Positions 1 to 7,121 of a DNA stretch of 9,477 nt are shown here, one piece after another (within the stretch, counting starts at the first letter, position 1; each line of letters begins with the position of its first letter). Below the pieces are notes generated by a model that was not told the origin of the DNA, did not search any database, and saw only the letters and a program-made list of their open reading frames with translations. The stretch is taken from contig JASIKQ010000668.1 of the NCBI GenBank assembly GCA_030049565.1, positions 1-9,477 on the forward strand. The letters run 5' to 3'. The DNA is from Candidatus Sulfotelmatobacter sp. (lineage in GTDB: Bacteria > Acidobacteriota > Terriglobia > Terriglobales > Acidobacteriaceae). A program made the translations under genes and the position numbers.

Positions 1-353
1 GAGTGGGCAGCATCGAGTACGCGGTGGAACACCTGGGAAGCGTGCTGCTAATCTTGGGCCACACTAAATGTGGAACAGTCACCGCCGCCTGCTCCGGAGA
101 AAAGATGCCCACGCTGAACCTCCAGGCCATTGTTGAAAAGATCGCACCTGCGGTTTCGGCGGCCGGGAAGTCCGCGAAAGGTGATGAGGTTATCGAGGCG
201 GCTATCAAAGAAAACGTCCACCAGAGCGCAGAGAATGTGCTCGCCAGCAGCGAGGTTCTGCGCCATTTTGCAGAGCAAGGCAAACTAACGGTCTTCCAGG
301 CGGAATATCAATTGGACACAGGAAAGGTTATCCAGCTCGGCAGCGGTCGCTAG
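1..353 (+). CDS. Beta-carbonic anhydrase, C-terminal part (5' end outside window)
   Basis: Beta-class carbonic anhydrases are cytoplasmic zinc enzymes that interconvert CO2 and bicarbonate. The reading frame is open from the window edge (codons begin at base 3) to TAG at 351-353, giving about 116 residues. The start of the visible part carries the family's SIEYAVEHLG helix followed by GHTKCG. His20 and Cys23 (counting from base 3) are the HxxC half of the zinc site. The other zinc ligand, in the CxD/SxR motif, must lie upstream of the window. The C-terminus, with an aromatic strand ending in a Tyr, LDTG and a hydrophobic residue, also fits the family. The GTG at base 3 is not the true start, because the zinc-site core needs upstream sequence. 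A small zinc-ribbon gene follows 84 bases downstream and may be co-transcribed. Confidence 0.9.
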   Translation, partial: VGSIEYAVEHLGSVLLILGHTKCGTVTAACSGEKMPTLNLQAIVEKIAPAVSAAGKSAKGDEVIEAAIKENVHQSAENVLASSEVLRHFAEQGKLTVFQAEYQLDTGKVIQLGSGR

Positions 354-437
354 AAGCCAATGGGCTCTACTGTGAAAAAGTGTCGCGCGGAGGAACCTCA
401 ACAGAATTGCGCAAGGACTCGCGTGAAAGGCAGCATC

Positions 438-677
438 ATGCCGCATGAGTGGGAACAAGGTGAATATGCAGTTGTGGCGGGTGCGGTGTGTCCAATTCCC
501 GGCTGCAATGCGCTGGTGGTCGTCTATCGATCACCGATCGGTGCGGGCAACGAGCCGTCCGAACCATGGCAGTTTATGTGCCCACAATGCGGAGCAGAGT
601 TCACTCTTCTGCAAAACGAGTTCTTTTGTCTATCTGCATCAAAGAACTGGTTATGTGCGCAGGTGTACGCCGCATAA
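438..677 (+). CDS. Small zinc-ribbon-like protein (79 aa), function unknown
   Basis: This 79-residue cytoplasmic protein begins MPHEWEQGEY. It has two cysteine pairs, CPIPGC (Cys18/Cys23) and CPQCG (Cys48/Cys51), which together make a plausible four-cysteine zinc ribbon. Two further cysteines near the C-terminus (in EFFC and WLC) are probably not ligands. ATG at 438 is preferred because AAAGG lies 7 bases upstream. An in-frame ATG at 360 would add 26 residues, but it lacks a clear ribosome binding site and the added part is not protein-like. Small proteins of this style are common in Acidobacteriota and have no assigned role. Nucleic-acid or protein binding is only an inference from the zinc-ribbon pattern. 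There is no signal peptide or membrane segment. Confidence 0.65.
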   Translation: MPHEWEQGEYAVVAGAVCPIPGCNALVVVYRSPIGAGNEPSEPWQFMCPQCGAEFTLLQNEFFCLSASKNWLCAQVYAA

Positions 678-898
678 TCGAGGCCTGAAAATTAGTGATA
701 CCGAACGGAAACGACGCACTATGGGTAAGACTGCGTGCAACAGTTTAACGCGGCCTGGCTCACGTTCGCGCTGCGAATCGCACGCCCTGGCCCACGCTGC
801 AACTACCACCGAGTTCGACTATTCGAACACGTGATGTTTAAAGTGGTGTGGGAACGCGGACTGAAATTGAACGCGATTAGCAAGAGGGAGGACGCTAG

Positions 899-1338
899 AT
901 GCGTTCTTGCCTCAATAATTCGTGCAAGCCCTGTCCTTAGGCTCGTGTTTTGTCGGTTGCAGTTCTGATCTTGCTGTTCTGTGTTGGACTACCTGTGCTG
1001 CCATAAGTTTCGATAGCTGCGTCGGCTTGGTGCCGCGACCTCAGATTACTTCTCTTTTTCCAAGCACGATTTCTGTTGATGCGGATTCGGTCCTGTTGAC
1101 TGTGATCGGAAACGACTTCGTTTCGCAATCGCAAATCTTGTGGAACGGAATCGCACTACGGACTACGTTTGTGAATTCACGTCACCTTCAAACCACAATT
1201 ACACAGCAGACCTTTGATTCTCGTGGCGGCTCTGCTGGGAGTAGTGTTCTGATTTCGGTAATGTCGCCTGCGTCTGGCTTTGTGGTGGGATGTTCTGATG
1301 GCGGCACTTCGGCCACACTGCTTCTAGTTATCAACTAA
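899..1338 (+). pseudogene. Exported IPT/TIG-domain protein, disrupted at the N-terminus
   Basis: The 3' two thirds (frame ending TAA 1336-1338) encodes an Ig-like IPT/TIG fold. It starts near PRPQITSLFPSTI, has the typical WNG turn after a FVS strand, and ends in a GGTSA...VIN strand. Such domains occur in secreted or surface proteins of Acidobacteriota. The expected N-terminus is in another frame: ATG at 899 follows a strong GGGAGG ribosome site and reads MRSCLNNSCKPCP, then TAG at 938-940. The same frame then encodes a hydrophobic signal-peptide-like stretch (RVLSVAVLILLFC) and stops at TAA 1004-1006. A stop change plus one frame shift would therefore join signal peptide and TIG domain. Alternatively, a shorter product could start at GTG 922 in the TIG frame, but it would lack an export signal. 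I favour a decayed gene or sequence errors. Confidence 0.55.
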
Positions 1339-1406
1339 TGACGATTTCTCGAGGACCCGCAGTACTCTGAATGTGATCGCGTAACCGGTTCCGGATCCCC
1401 GACAAG

Positions 1407-2337
1407 TCAGGCGAATCGTGTCAGTTCACTCTCAGTTCCTTTTGCGACAGCACGAAGGTCGCTTTCTCTGCGGGAAGATAATGTCTTGATTCGTCTGCAG
1501 TTGTGCAGCAGTTTTTCGCCCTCGCTCTGGATCTCAACGGTTGTGCGTGGCCGCAGATTGCCGGATCTGGGAAACAAAAGATACAGAATCCCGTCGGGCT
1601 GCCCTCCCTGGCGCGCATCAGAAGGGATCCCCAGCATCTTGGCCAATGCGACAGAGCCTTCACCTAGTTTTCCAATGTCCGCATACAGAGCGAAGGTCGA
1701 TTTGCCGTTTCTGAGGTTCATAACAAATGCGAAGTCCCCCAAGCGCATTCCTCCGCGAGTCGCCAGGCTTTGGGGCAACGCTATGTAAGGGGTCGCCGAT
1801 GCATCCACATAACCTGTTGGGTCAGTGAATTTCTTAGTCTCGTCCGAAAGCGATGTGCATGAGATGTAATAACCCGGGAAAGGATCGTTTTTTCGCTGAA
1901 CCAAAGGACTGCCATCTCGATCTGTAATAATGCCGTTCCAATGGCCTGGCTTACCTGCATTCGACAGTTCGTCCAGCCCCGTGTCTTCGGCATTATAAGC
2001 ATTGGGGCGCCATCCGCATCGATCGTCATACCGGAGACAAAAAAGAAGGCTTGGTTCGGCAATTGCCAACCGTAACTTCATAAATTTCCTCAAAGTCCAG
2101 CGGCATCGTCTGCGCACTTGTGCAACTGTTTGCTCGTCTCTCGATTATCCGACGGTCGGCGGCCTCATCTCGGGGTTCGCCGAAGTTCCCAATAGAGGCA
2201 GCTCGGCATCGAAAATTATTTCTCCAGTGAAGATACGCGAGCGCAGGCGCTCCACGAATTTCTATCCTTCGTGCGAATCCTGACAAGCACAGCAGGAACG
2301 CAGCGAGCAGGATTGTGCCTGCAACTTGTTTCCTCAT
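1407..2337 (-). pseudogene. GH75 chitosanase-like secreted protein, two frameshifts
   Basis: GH75 enzymes hydrolyse chitosan. The N-terminus (ATG at 2337) is a clean signal peptide, MRKQVAGTILLAAFLLCLSG, and its frame runs to a stop at 2026-2028. The domain continues in a second frame (FFVSGMTIDADGAP, about 2045-2008) and a third (NAYNAEDTGLDELSNAG onwards, from about 2003 to the stop at 1407). The third frame holds the family's core strands: PGYYIS, YVDAS, PYIALP, LGDFAFVMN, GKSTFALYADIG, GEGSVALAKMLGIP and ILYLLFP. The Asp of YADIG (codon 1677-1679) and the Glu of GEGS are candidate catalytic acids; I assign them by motif only. Frame change one is at an A6 run (2039-2044) and change two at a G4 run (2004-2007). 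Adding one base at each restores one continuous protein. As written, no intact enzyme is made. Confidence 0.7.
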
Positions 2338-2418
2338 CGAATTGTTTTCTTCACAAAGAAAGTCGGATCAGTCAAAGAATCCAGAGTCGAGCCTACGCTG
2401 CTCTTGACACAACTTAAT

Positions 2419-2434
2419 CTGTCAAAAGTCACAG
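2419..2434. promoter_or_regulatory. CTGT-N8-ACAG operator-like site (imperfect palindrome)
   Basis: The sequence CTGTCAAAAGTCACAG has outer arms CTGT and ACAG spaced by 8 bases, and one mismatch in the 6-base arms. It matches the spacing of the two stricter palindromes at 7183-7204 and 7627-7648. It lies 82 bases upstream of the minus-strand GH75-like start codon. It also contains a minus-strand TTGACA, but I see no good -10 element at the right distance. It could be a regulator site, or a chance match. Confidence 0.3.
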
Positions 2435-3347
2435 GTAGGGCCATTAACAAGAGTGGGAATGAGGAGGATTCGGCAAAGGGGAGCGCATCCAATTCTGGTG
2501 GTTCACCAGTTCCTTGCCGCGGCATCCCTGTATGTTGTCGTTAAATCAATTCTACGATAGGCCGTAGCAAGGAAGAGTTGAAGACAGGGGCGCGGGTACA
2601 TTTTTCAAAATGCCGGAAGCGAGCAGTTGTTGACTTCAAAGGTATTCTTCGTGGAGAGAGGTTTGTCAGTACCCGAATTAAGATGGGACGATTGCAGTTA
2701 AGAACCTAGAAAACCAATGCGTTTGGGATTTCTCACCCAACTGCACGTTCAGCGTTGCTTCCTAAACCTAGCGGCACGCGCACGTCGCCACCGTGGCACC
2801 TGGACATTTTAACTTCTAAGGATGGCCCTATGAGAAGCATTCCATCTTCGTCTGATGCATCTTAGGACGGGGTGCAGGATCAGGTCAATCAGCGGGTTTG
2901 TTGTGAAGTTACGAAATTTTCAATTCCAAAGGCTGAGTCGCTACGCTTGAAGAAATGTGAGTCTAAAACGGCTTTGTTGAGAGGGCAAGACGATTGCAGA
3001 ACGTTCAGTATCGGACATTCAGGGAAGCCCTTTTGTCTGATAAATTACTGCCGTTGGGGCGTCCCGGACTCCGCTTGAAAGTAGGACAGCAGTGAGTTAA
3101 GCGCCTAAACCACGCCGCCATTTTATGATGCAGATCAGGAAGCGGCTTGAAACCACCGGTGTGGTTGAGTTCGGCCAAAATTCTTACTGAAACCGCCATT
3201 CGACGAATCGCCTGCCTCATAATGTTCAACGAGTTACCGGAAGTGACTCTTTGGCGCGTGGATTGCTTGGCTCATTGCCCCAGAGCAACGATTTTGACGT
3301 CAATAAAAACTAACCTTCCATTAGCGGTCGATCGAACTCTCATGCGG

Positions 3348-3365
3348 ATGGCCCCCTTGGGCCAT
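3348..3365 (+). repeat. Hairpin in leader of the receiver gene
   Basis: ATGGCCC, a CCTT loop, then GGGCCAT forms a perfect 7-bp stem ending 44 bases before the ATG at 3410. No T-run follows, so it is not a typical intrinsic terminator. It could be a leader structure or a protein site. Confidence 0.35.
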
Positions 3366-3409
3366 AGACGTGCTACTTCGGAGCGGGTATTCCAGAATAG
3401 AGACACTTA

Positions 3410-3832
3410 ATGAGTTATCCCGATTTTCCCAGTTCAGGCGTTCGCATTCTTGTGGTAGACGACAACGAGCTATGGCGAAGGCAAATCCGCTCTATCCTGA
3501 GCAAACAGGAGGAATTCGAAGTTGTCGGCGAGGCAGCCGACGGCTTGGAAGCGATTCAAAAGGCCAACGCACTTAAACCGGACTTGATCTTGCTGGACAT
3601 TGGCATTCCTGGTGTGAATGGAATCGAAGTTGCAAAGCGGCTATGCCCCTGCGCAAAAGTACTCTTCTTAAGCCAGAACAATGACCCCGATGTAGTTCAG
3701 GCAGCTTTGAGCATTGGCGCGCGGGGATACATCCTGAAGACAGATGCTGGAGGCGAGCTTTTGCCGGCTATTGCAGCCGTTTTTCGGGGTGAGAGCTATG
3801 TCAGTCGTCGAACAAAAGCCCGGCGACGCTAA
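3410..3832 (+). CDS. Stand-alone receiver-domain response regulator
   Basis: This 140-residue protein is a two-component receiver with no output domain. Its acidic pair is Asp17-Asp18 (VVDDNE), the phospho-acceptor is Asp63 (LILLDIG), the switch residue is Ser88, and the conserved lysine is Lys110 (YILKTD). All are intact, so phosphorylation by a histidine kinase is expected. The domain covers roughly residues 10-128, and the tail ends in a basic cluster (SRRTKARRR). Stand-alone receivers of this NarL-like subtype are frequent in Acidobacteriota; they may act by protein contact or as phosphate relays. The C-terminus is a little shorter and more basic than I expect, so a lost tail is possible. 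No kinase lies in the window. The ribosome site before ATG 3410 is weak. Confidence 0.85.
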   Translation: MSYPDFPSSGVRILVVDDNELWRRQIRSILSKQEEFEVVGEAADGLEAIQKANALKPDLILLDIGIPGVNGIEVAKRLCPCAKVLFLSQNNDPDVVQAALSIGARGYILKTDAGGELLPAIAAVFRGESYVSRRTKARRR

Positions 3833-4259
3833 ACGGGGTGTGGACGCTCTTCCACCTAGAAAACAAAGTCTGCAAACGCTGACTGCGAGCACGCCGCCCC
3901 TTCTGGCCCTGATTCTGACCCAGCACCGATCTTTCGTGGCGTTAACAACGCTGCAACTCGGACGAGGGGTAGGAATCTGATAGGTCACTCTCCTATGTTG
4001 ATGGCTATCACGTCAGCCTTGTACCTAAGTCACTGAGAGCGTCTGCTAATCCCATTATCGTCAAGGGTAGTTTCCCGCCGGAGGTGGTTAGTACGCTCGG
4101 ACACTCATCCCGAGCCCGCAGATGCCCGCTTTCGCAATAGACCTGCGGATCTGCATTCGGTATGGAAAAGAAAGCCGTGTGATGCATACGTCGGCCACTC
4201 GTTTCTTTGTTTTCTCTTGTTCGTGTACACTTTTCGGAAACTTTCCTTGGGTGGAAACG
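3833..4259. other. Gene-poor stretch upstream of the sigma factor
   Basis: No credible gene is seen in these 427 bases. Open frames here have no recognisable domains or good ribosome sites. A 6-bp-stem inverted repeat (GCTCGG/CCGAGC, 4095-4115) lies 145 bases before the sigma factor start. The part near 4260 presumably holds the sigma operon promoter, but I could not find a convincing -35/-10 pair or an ECF-type autoregulatory promoter. Confidence 0.45.
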
Positions 4260-4892
4260 ATGGACCCTCTGGCCTGTAGACGTCCTGCAACGCCTCCCAG
4301 CTATTCCGAATTGGAGCGTTTGGATGACGAGGAGTTGATGGTTAGCCTTAAAGCCGGCTGCAACGACGCGCTAGCCGTTCTGTTTGATCGTTACCACCGC
4401 CTGGTTCTCTCCATAGCCTTCAAAATAGTTCGTGACTCAGGTGAAGCTGAAGACGTAATGCAAAATGTATTCCTCGAAATTTTTCGGACAGTGGCACAAT
4501 TTGACCCTTCCAAAGGCAGTACTAAGGTGTGGATTTTGCAGCATGCATATCATCGTGCAATCAATCGCAGACAGTATCTGAATGCCAGGAGGTATTACAA
4601 CCATACGGAAATTGAAGACGCCGAGGCTGCGCTGTCCCGCGATACGTTGTTTGGCGGATACACGCAAAATGAGTTGAAATACTTACTGGAGAAAGCTCTT
4701 GGGACATTAAATGGTCAACAAAAACAGGTGATCGAGTTGGCAAGTTACAAGGGAATGTCGATGCAAGAAATCGCAGACAAAACGGGCGAGTCTGTATCGA
4801 ACGTGCGACACCACTATTATCGCGGCCTCACGAAACTCCGTCGGCTCATCACGGGGAGTCGGGCGCTTAAGAAGGCGGCAGGTAATGACTGA
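4260..4892 (+). CDS. RNA polymerase ECF-type sigma factor
   Basis: This is a 210-residue sigma-70 family protein of the extracytoplasmic-function type, which directs RNA polymerase to a special promoter set. Region 2 is seen in DALAVLFDRYHRLVLSIAF, EAEDVMQNVFLEIF (region 2.2), then FDPSKGS, W and HRAINRRQ (regions 2.3-2.4). Region 4 is seen in LNGQQKQVIELASYKGMS, MQEIADKTGESVSNVRHHYY and a KLRRL end, a helix-turn-helix that reads the -35 element. ATG 4260 is preferred because the homologous region begins soon after it and a GGGTGG stretch lies just upstream. Longer in-frame starts at 4122 and 4182 add sequence that does not look like a sigma N-terminus. The stop overlaps the anti-sigma start by 8 bases, which implies coupled translation and a paired function. 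Confidence 0.9.
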   Translation: MDPLACRRPATPPSYSELERLDDEELMVSLKAGCNDALAVLFDRYHRLVLSIAFKIVRDSGEAEDVMQNVFLEIFRTVAQFDPSKGSTKVWILQHAYHRAINRRQYLNARRYYNHTEIEDAEAALSRDTLFGGYTQNELKYLLEKALGTLNGQQKQVIELASYKGMSMQEIADKTGESVSNVRHHYYRGLTKLRRLITGSRALKKAAGND

Positions 4893-6072
4893 TCATTCGC
4901 ATTATGATGAACTTGCTGCTTTATCTGCTGGGGGTTTCCTTTCGGATGAAGAATGGCTTGAACTGCATGACCACTCCGCAGGTTGCGACGAATGTCGACA
5001 CAGCGAGCGGGAATTCCGGGACCTTGTTCGGTCTGGATTACCTCTCACACGAGGCCGTTTGCTAGACTTCGTAGGCGCGAGGGATACGCGAGGGGCGCCT
5101 GGACTTCGGGAGCGATTTCTGAGCCGGGCCAGGGTTGAGGGAATCAAGTTCTCGGCGGCTGTCGAAAAAGATGCTCCCATGGGCTGGAGGCTCGGTTTGT
5201 CGCCGGTCCGGGCAGCCGCTCTGATTGTAGTGCCACTTGCCGCAGTCATCTACATAGCCTCCAGCTCGGGACGATCGGTTTCACTGAAAAGCGGGCAGGC
5301 AGGGCAGCAAATAGCTCGCCTGCAAGAAGAGGTTTCTTCACTGAATTTGGCTGTGAGCCAGAAGGATGAAACCCTTGCCAAACAAAGGCAAGAGATTCAA
5401 GATCTTCGCACTCAACTTGAAAAAGCTAAGGCTACGCCGCGCGGACAAACACAATCGGGTGGTGAGAACGCGCAATTGCTCGGAGAGCTCGAGAACCGGG
5501 AGAAGCAACTGACAGAAGCGACCGAAGAAATCTCTCGCATTAACCAATTACGTGGGATTAACCAATCCTCTCTGGTCGAGCAGCAGTATCGCATCAACCA
5601 AATTTCCGATGAGCTACGGATCGCCAAAGCCACTCTCGATATGGAGCGTCAGCTTACGTCTGCGGGACAGGATATTCGCGAGCTTATGCTTGCCCGTCAG
5701 TTGCACGTCATTGATGTGCGCGACACGGGGTCGAATGGAAAACCGGGCAAGGCTTTTGGCCGTGTTTTCCTGGCCGAAGGCAAGTCGCTCACTCTTTACG
5801 CCTTCGATTTGGACGAGGGTCGAACGTTGAACGCCAAGTCGCGCTTTGAGGTCTGGGGAGAACAAGAAATGAAGAAGAACTCAGCGCAGCGCTTGGGATT
5901 GTTATACGCGGACGACAAGTCTAATCGACGCTGGTCGCTGAAGCTAACGGACCCCGAGCTTCTAAACAAGATCGATTCAATATTCATAACTGCTGTGCTG
6001 CCGGGTACTGGTAATACTCCCGTCGGCCAACATTTGTTGTTCGCCTACCTTGGGCGATCGAGTACCCCGTAG
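4885..6072 (+). CDS. Membrane anti-sigma factor: zinc finger, coiled coil, RskA-like domain
   Basis: This 395-residue protein probably holds the upstream sigma factor at the inner membrane. Residues 1-50 are a zinc-type anti-sigma domain, with His30, Cys34 and Cys37 forming HxxxCxxC and further His at 4 and 6. One membrane helix lies near residues 108-126 (VRAAALIVVPLAAVIYIA). Beyond it comes a long Gln/Glu/Lys-rich coiled coil (about 140-255, with heptad-like LQEEVSSLNL and LRTQLEKAK), then a globular C-terminal domain (about 270-392). This end has FGRVFLA, FEVWGE, W and PVGQHLLFAYLG segments that resemble the outer domain of RskA-type anti-sigma-K factors. Orientation would be N-terminus inside, coiled coil and RskA-like domain outside. 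The start is fixed by the 8-base overlap with the sigma gene. The coiled-coil spacer is much longer than in classical RskA. Confidence 0.85.
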   Translation: MTDHSHYDELAALSAGGFLSDEEWLELHDHSAGCDECRHSEREFRDLVRSGLPLTRGRLLDFVGARDTRGAPGLRERFLSRARVEGIKFSAAVEKDAPMGWRLGLSPVRAAALIVVPLAAVIYIASSSGRSVSLKSGQAGQQIARLQEEVSSLNLAVSQKDETLAKQRQEIQDLRTQLEKAKATPRGQTQSGGENAQLLGELENREKQLTEATEEISRINQLRGINQSSLVEQQYRINQISDELRIAKATLDMERQLTSAGQDIRELMLARQLHVIDVRDTGSNGKPGKAFGRVFLAEGKSLTLYAFDLDEGRTLNAKSRFEVWGEQEMKKNSAQRLGLLYADDKSNRRWSLKLTDPELLNKIDSIFITAVLPGTGNTPVGQHLLFAYLGRSSTP

Positions 6073-6121
6073 TCGAACCACGTTGTCCCAGATCCCGGAT
6101 TGCGGCAGTGGGCGGGTAGAA

Positions 6122-6352
6122 GTGAATTGTAAAGCGTGTCAATCTAACAAACGGCGTACTTTCAGCGGGGAGATCGCAGTTCATTTTCCCGGAATCAAAG
6201 GTCTCGGTATGCCCATCGTGTGGGTATTCCAGCCGGTTCAAATCTGTTTAGATTGTGGTCAAGCGGAATTCGAGATCCCGGAAAAGGAATTGCAATTACT
6301 TGTGCAAGGCACTCCGCCATTTGCTTCTGGCGGAGCCGAATTACGCGATTGA
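6122..6352 (+). CDS. Small two-CxxC zinc-ribbon-like protein (76 aa)
   Basis: A 76-residue soluble protein with CKAC (Cys3/Cys6) and CLDCG (Cys42/Cys45), a probable four-cysteine zinc site. Between them are EIAVHFPGIKGL and a PIVWVF strand, and after them FEIPEKELQLL. This pattern recurs in uncharacterised Acidobacteriota proteins as I recall them; no function is known to me. GTG at 6122 is preferred because it puts the first Cys pair at the N-terminus and follows a GGGCGGG stretch about 6 bases upstream. The frame is open upstream to 6050, where it overlaps the anti-sigma end. It lies 49 bases after the anti-sigma gene and 127 before the response regulator, so it probably belongs to the same regulatory block. 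Confidence 0.7.
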   Translation: MNCKACQSNKRRTFSGEIAVHFPGIKGLGMPIVWVFQPVQICLDCGQAEFEIPEKELQLLVQGTPPFASGGAELRD

Positions 6353-6373
6353 AGGCCGAATTCTTTGCAAAAA

Positions 6374-6416
6374 TGTGATGAAGATCACAGCGGGTTGTAT
6401 CGTTCCATGTTCTACT
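6374..6416 (+). promoter_or_regulatory. CRP/FNR-type site with predicted class II promoter
   Basis: TGTGATGAAGATCACA at 6374-6389 is a perfect TGTGA-N6-TCACA palindrome, the consensus core for CRP-family regulators. It is centred at 6381.5. An extended -10 element, TG-T-TCTACT (TG at 6408-6409, hexamer 6411-6416), predicts a start near 6423, which puts the site at -41.5, the classical class II activator position. There is no good -35 hexamer, as expected for an activator-dependent promoter. The target would be the response regulator at 6480, with a leader of about 57 bases. The hexamer matches TATAAT at only 4 of 6 positions. The regulator is not in this window. Confidence 0.5.
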
Positions 6417-6479
6417 CACTGTGGCACGTTTTTAGGCCCACCGACAGTCAAGTCTCTGGGAAAGAGAGGAGCATCTGTC

Positions 6480-7121
6480 ATGCGTCATTCTACCGTTCTC
6501 ATAGCTGACGATCACAATCTCGTGGCAGAACTCTGCAAGACGCTGCTGGAGCGTGAATTTGATGTCGTAGGCGTTGTAAACGACGGTCGCGCCATGGTGC
6601 AAGCAGCAGTAAACCTTAGGCCAGACGTGATTGTTGTTGATATCGGTATGCCTGTTCTTAACGGCCTCGATGCCGGTCAGAAGATCAGAGCGTTTTTGCC
6701 CGCCGTCAAGCTCGTATATTTGACCATGAACACCGACATCGAAGTTGCCGCCGAGGCATTCCGTCGGGGTGCCTCCGGGTATCTTTTGAAGACCTGCGCA
6801 TCTTCTGAACTCGTAATTGCCGTTCGGGATGTACTGCGGGGAAAATCCTATTTGTCTCCCGGCATCTCGAGAGACGAGGTGCGGTTCCTGCGAAAACAAC
6901 CCAAGCATCTTGTGGCAGAAAACGAACGGCTGACCGACCGGCAGCGCGAAGTTCTGCAGTTACTGGCTGAAGGAAAAGTAATGAAGGAAGTCGGCGGCAT
7001 CCTGAACATGAGCACTAGAACAGTTGCCTTTCACAAGTACCGGATCATGGAAGTGCTGGGCGCCAAGAGCAGCGCTGAACTGGTCAAATATGCGGTCAGG
7101 AATCACATGACAGCGGCTTAA
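6480..7121 (+). CDS. NarL/LuxR-family response regulator
   Basis: A 213-residue two-component regulator with an N-terminal receiver and a C-terminal DNA-binding domain. The receiver (about 4-120) has Asp10-Asp11, phospho-acceptor Asp54 (VVDIGMP), Thr82 and Lys104 (YLLKTC). The LuxR-type helix-turn-helix (about 147-207) reads LTDRQREVLQLLAEGK, then MKEVGGILNMSTRTVAFHKY, then a VLGAKSSAELVKYAV helix, all typical. ATG 6480 is chosen because GAGAGGAG lies about 9 bases upstream and the receiver begins directly after it. The frame is open upstream to 6255 but overlaps the zinc-ribbon gene. It is probably controlled by the CRP-like site at 6374-6389 and ends in its own terminator. No partner kinase is visible, so its signal is unknown. 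Confidence 0.92.
   Translation: MRHSTVLIADDHNLVAELCKTLLEREFDVVGVVNDGRAMVQAAVNLRPDVIVVDIGMPVLNGLDAGQKIRAFLPAVKLVYLTMNTDIEVAAEAFRRGASGYLLKTCASSELVIAVRDVLRGKSYLSPGISRDEVRFLRKQPKHLVAENERLTDRQREVLQLLAEGKVMKEVGGILNMSTRTVAFHKYRIMEVLGAKSSAELVKYAVRNHMTAA

Larger units (their letters stand above)
2338..3409. other. Gene-poor stretch of about 1.07 kb
   Basis: I see no credible coding region here on either strand. The open frames are short, rich in Cys, Arg and Ser, and lack family motifs and ribosome sites. The stretch holds the 5' side of the GH75-like gene, a CTGT-N8-ACAG site at 2419-2434, a 10-bp palindrome TTGACGTCAA at 3294-3303, and a 7-bp-stem hairpin at 3348-3365. The part nearest 3410 is presumably the leader of the receiver gene. 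The rest may be the remains of lost genes, but I cannot identify any. Confidence 0.5.

Noticed and set aside
813..828. Palindrome GTTCGACTATTCGAAC as a possible Gram-positive-type LexA box
   Set aside because: The arm orientation is GTTCG...CGAAC, the reverse of the CGAAC...GTTCG motif, and a single 6-bp palindrome of this kind is expected by chance.
445..968. Overlapping plus-strand frames (445-834, 488-688, 735-968)
   Set aside because: They are out of frame with the zinc-ribbon gene or cross the TIG gene start, with Arg/Cys-rich shadow-like composition and no motifs.
2688..2998. Direct repeat GACGATTGCAG (near 2688 and 2988)
   Set aside because: An 11-base repeat is expected about ten times by chance in a window of this size, and there is no further similarity around the copies.
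2872..3410. Short frames in the gap before the receiver gene (2872-3078, 3005-3229, 3147-3410)
   Set aside because: No ribosome sites, no recognisable domains, irregular composition.
3668..3988. Minus-strand 106-residue frame overlapping the receiver gene
   Set aside because: It is a shadow of the receiver gene, Arg/Cys-rich, with no ribosome site or domain.
4122..4259. N-terminal extension of the sigma factor from ATG 4122 or 4182
   Set aside because: The added 26-46 residues are Cys/Phe-rich and unlike sigma N-termini; ATG 4260 fits the family better.
6255..6479. N-terminal extension of the response regulator
   Set aside because: It overlaps the zinc-ribbon gene out of frame; ATG 6480 has a strong ribosome site and begins directly at the receiver domain.
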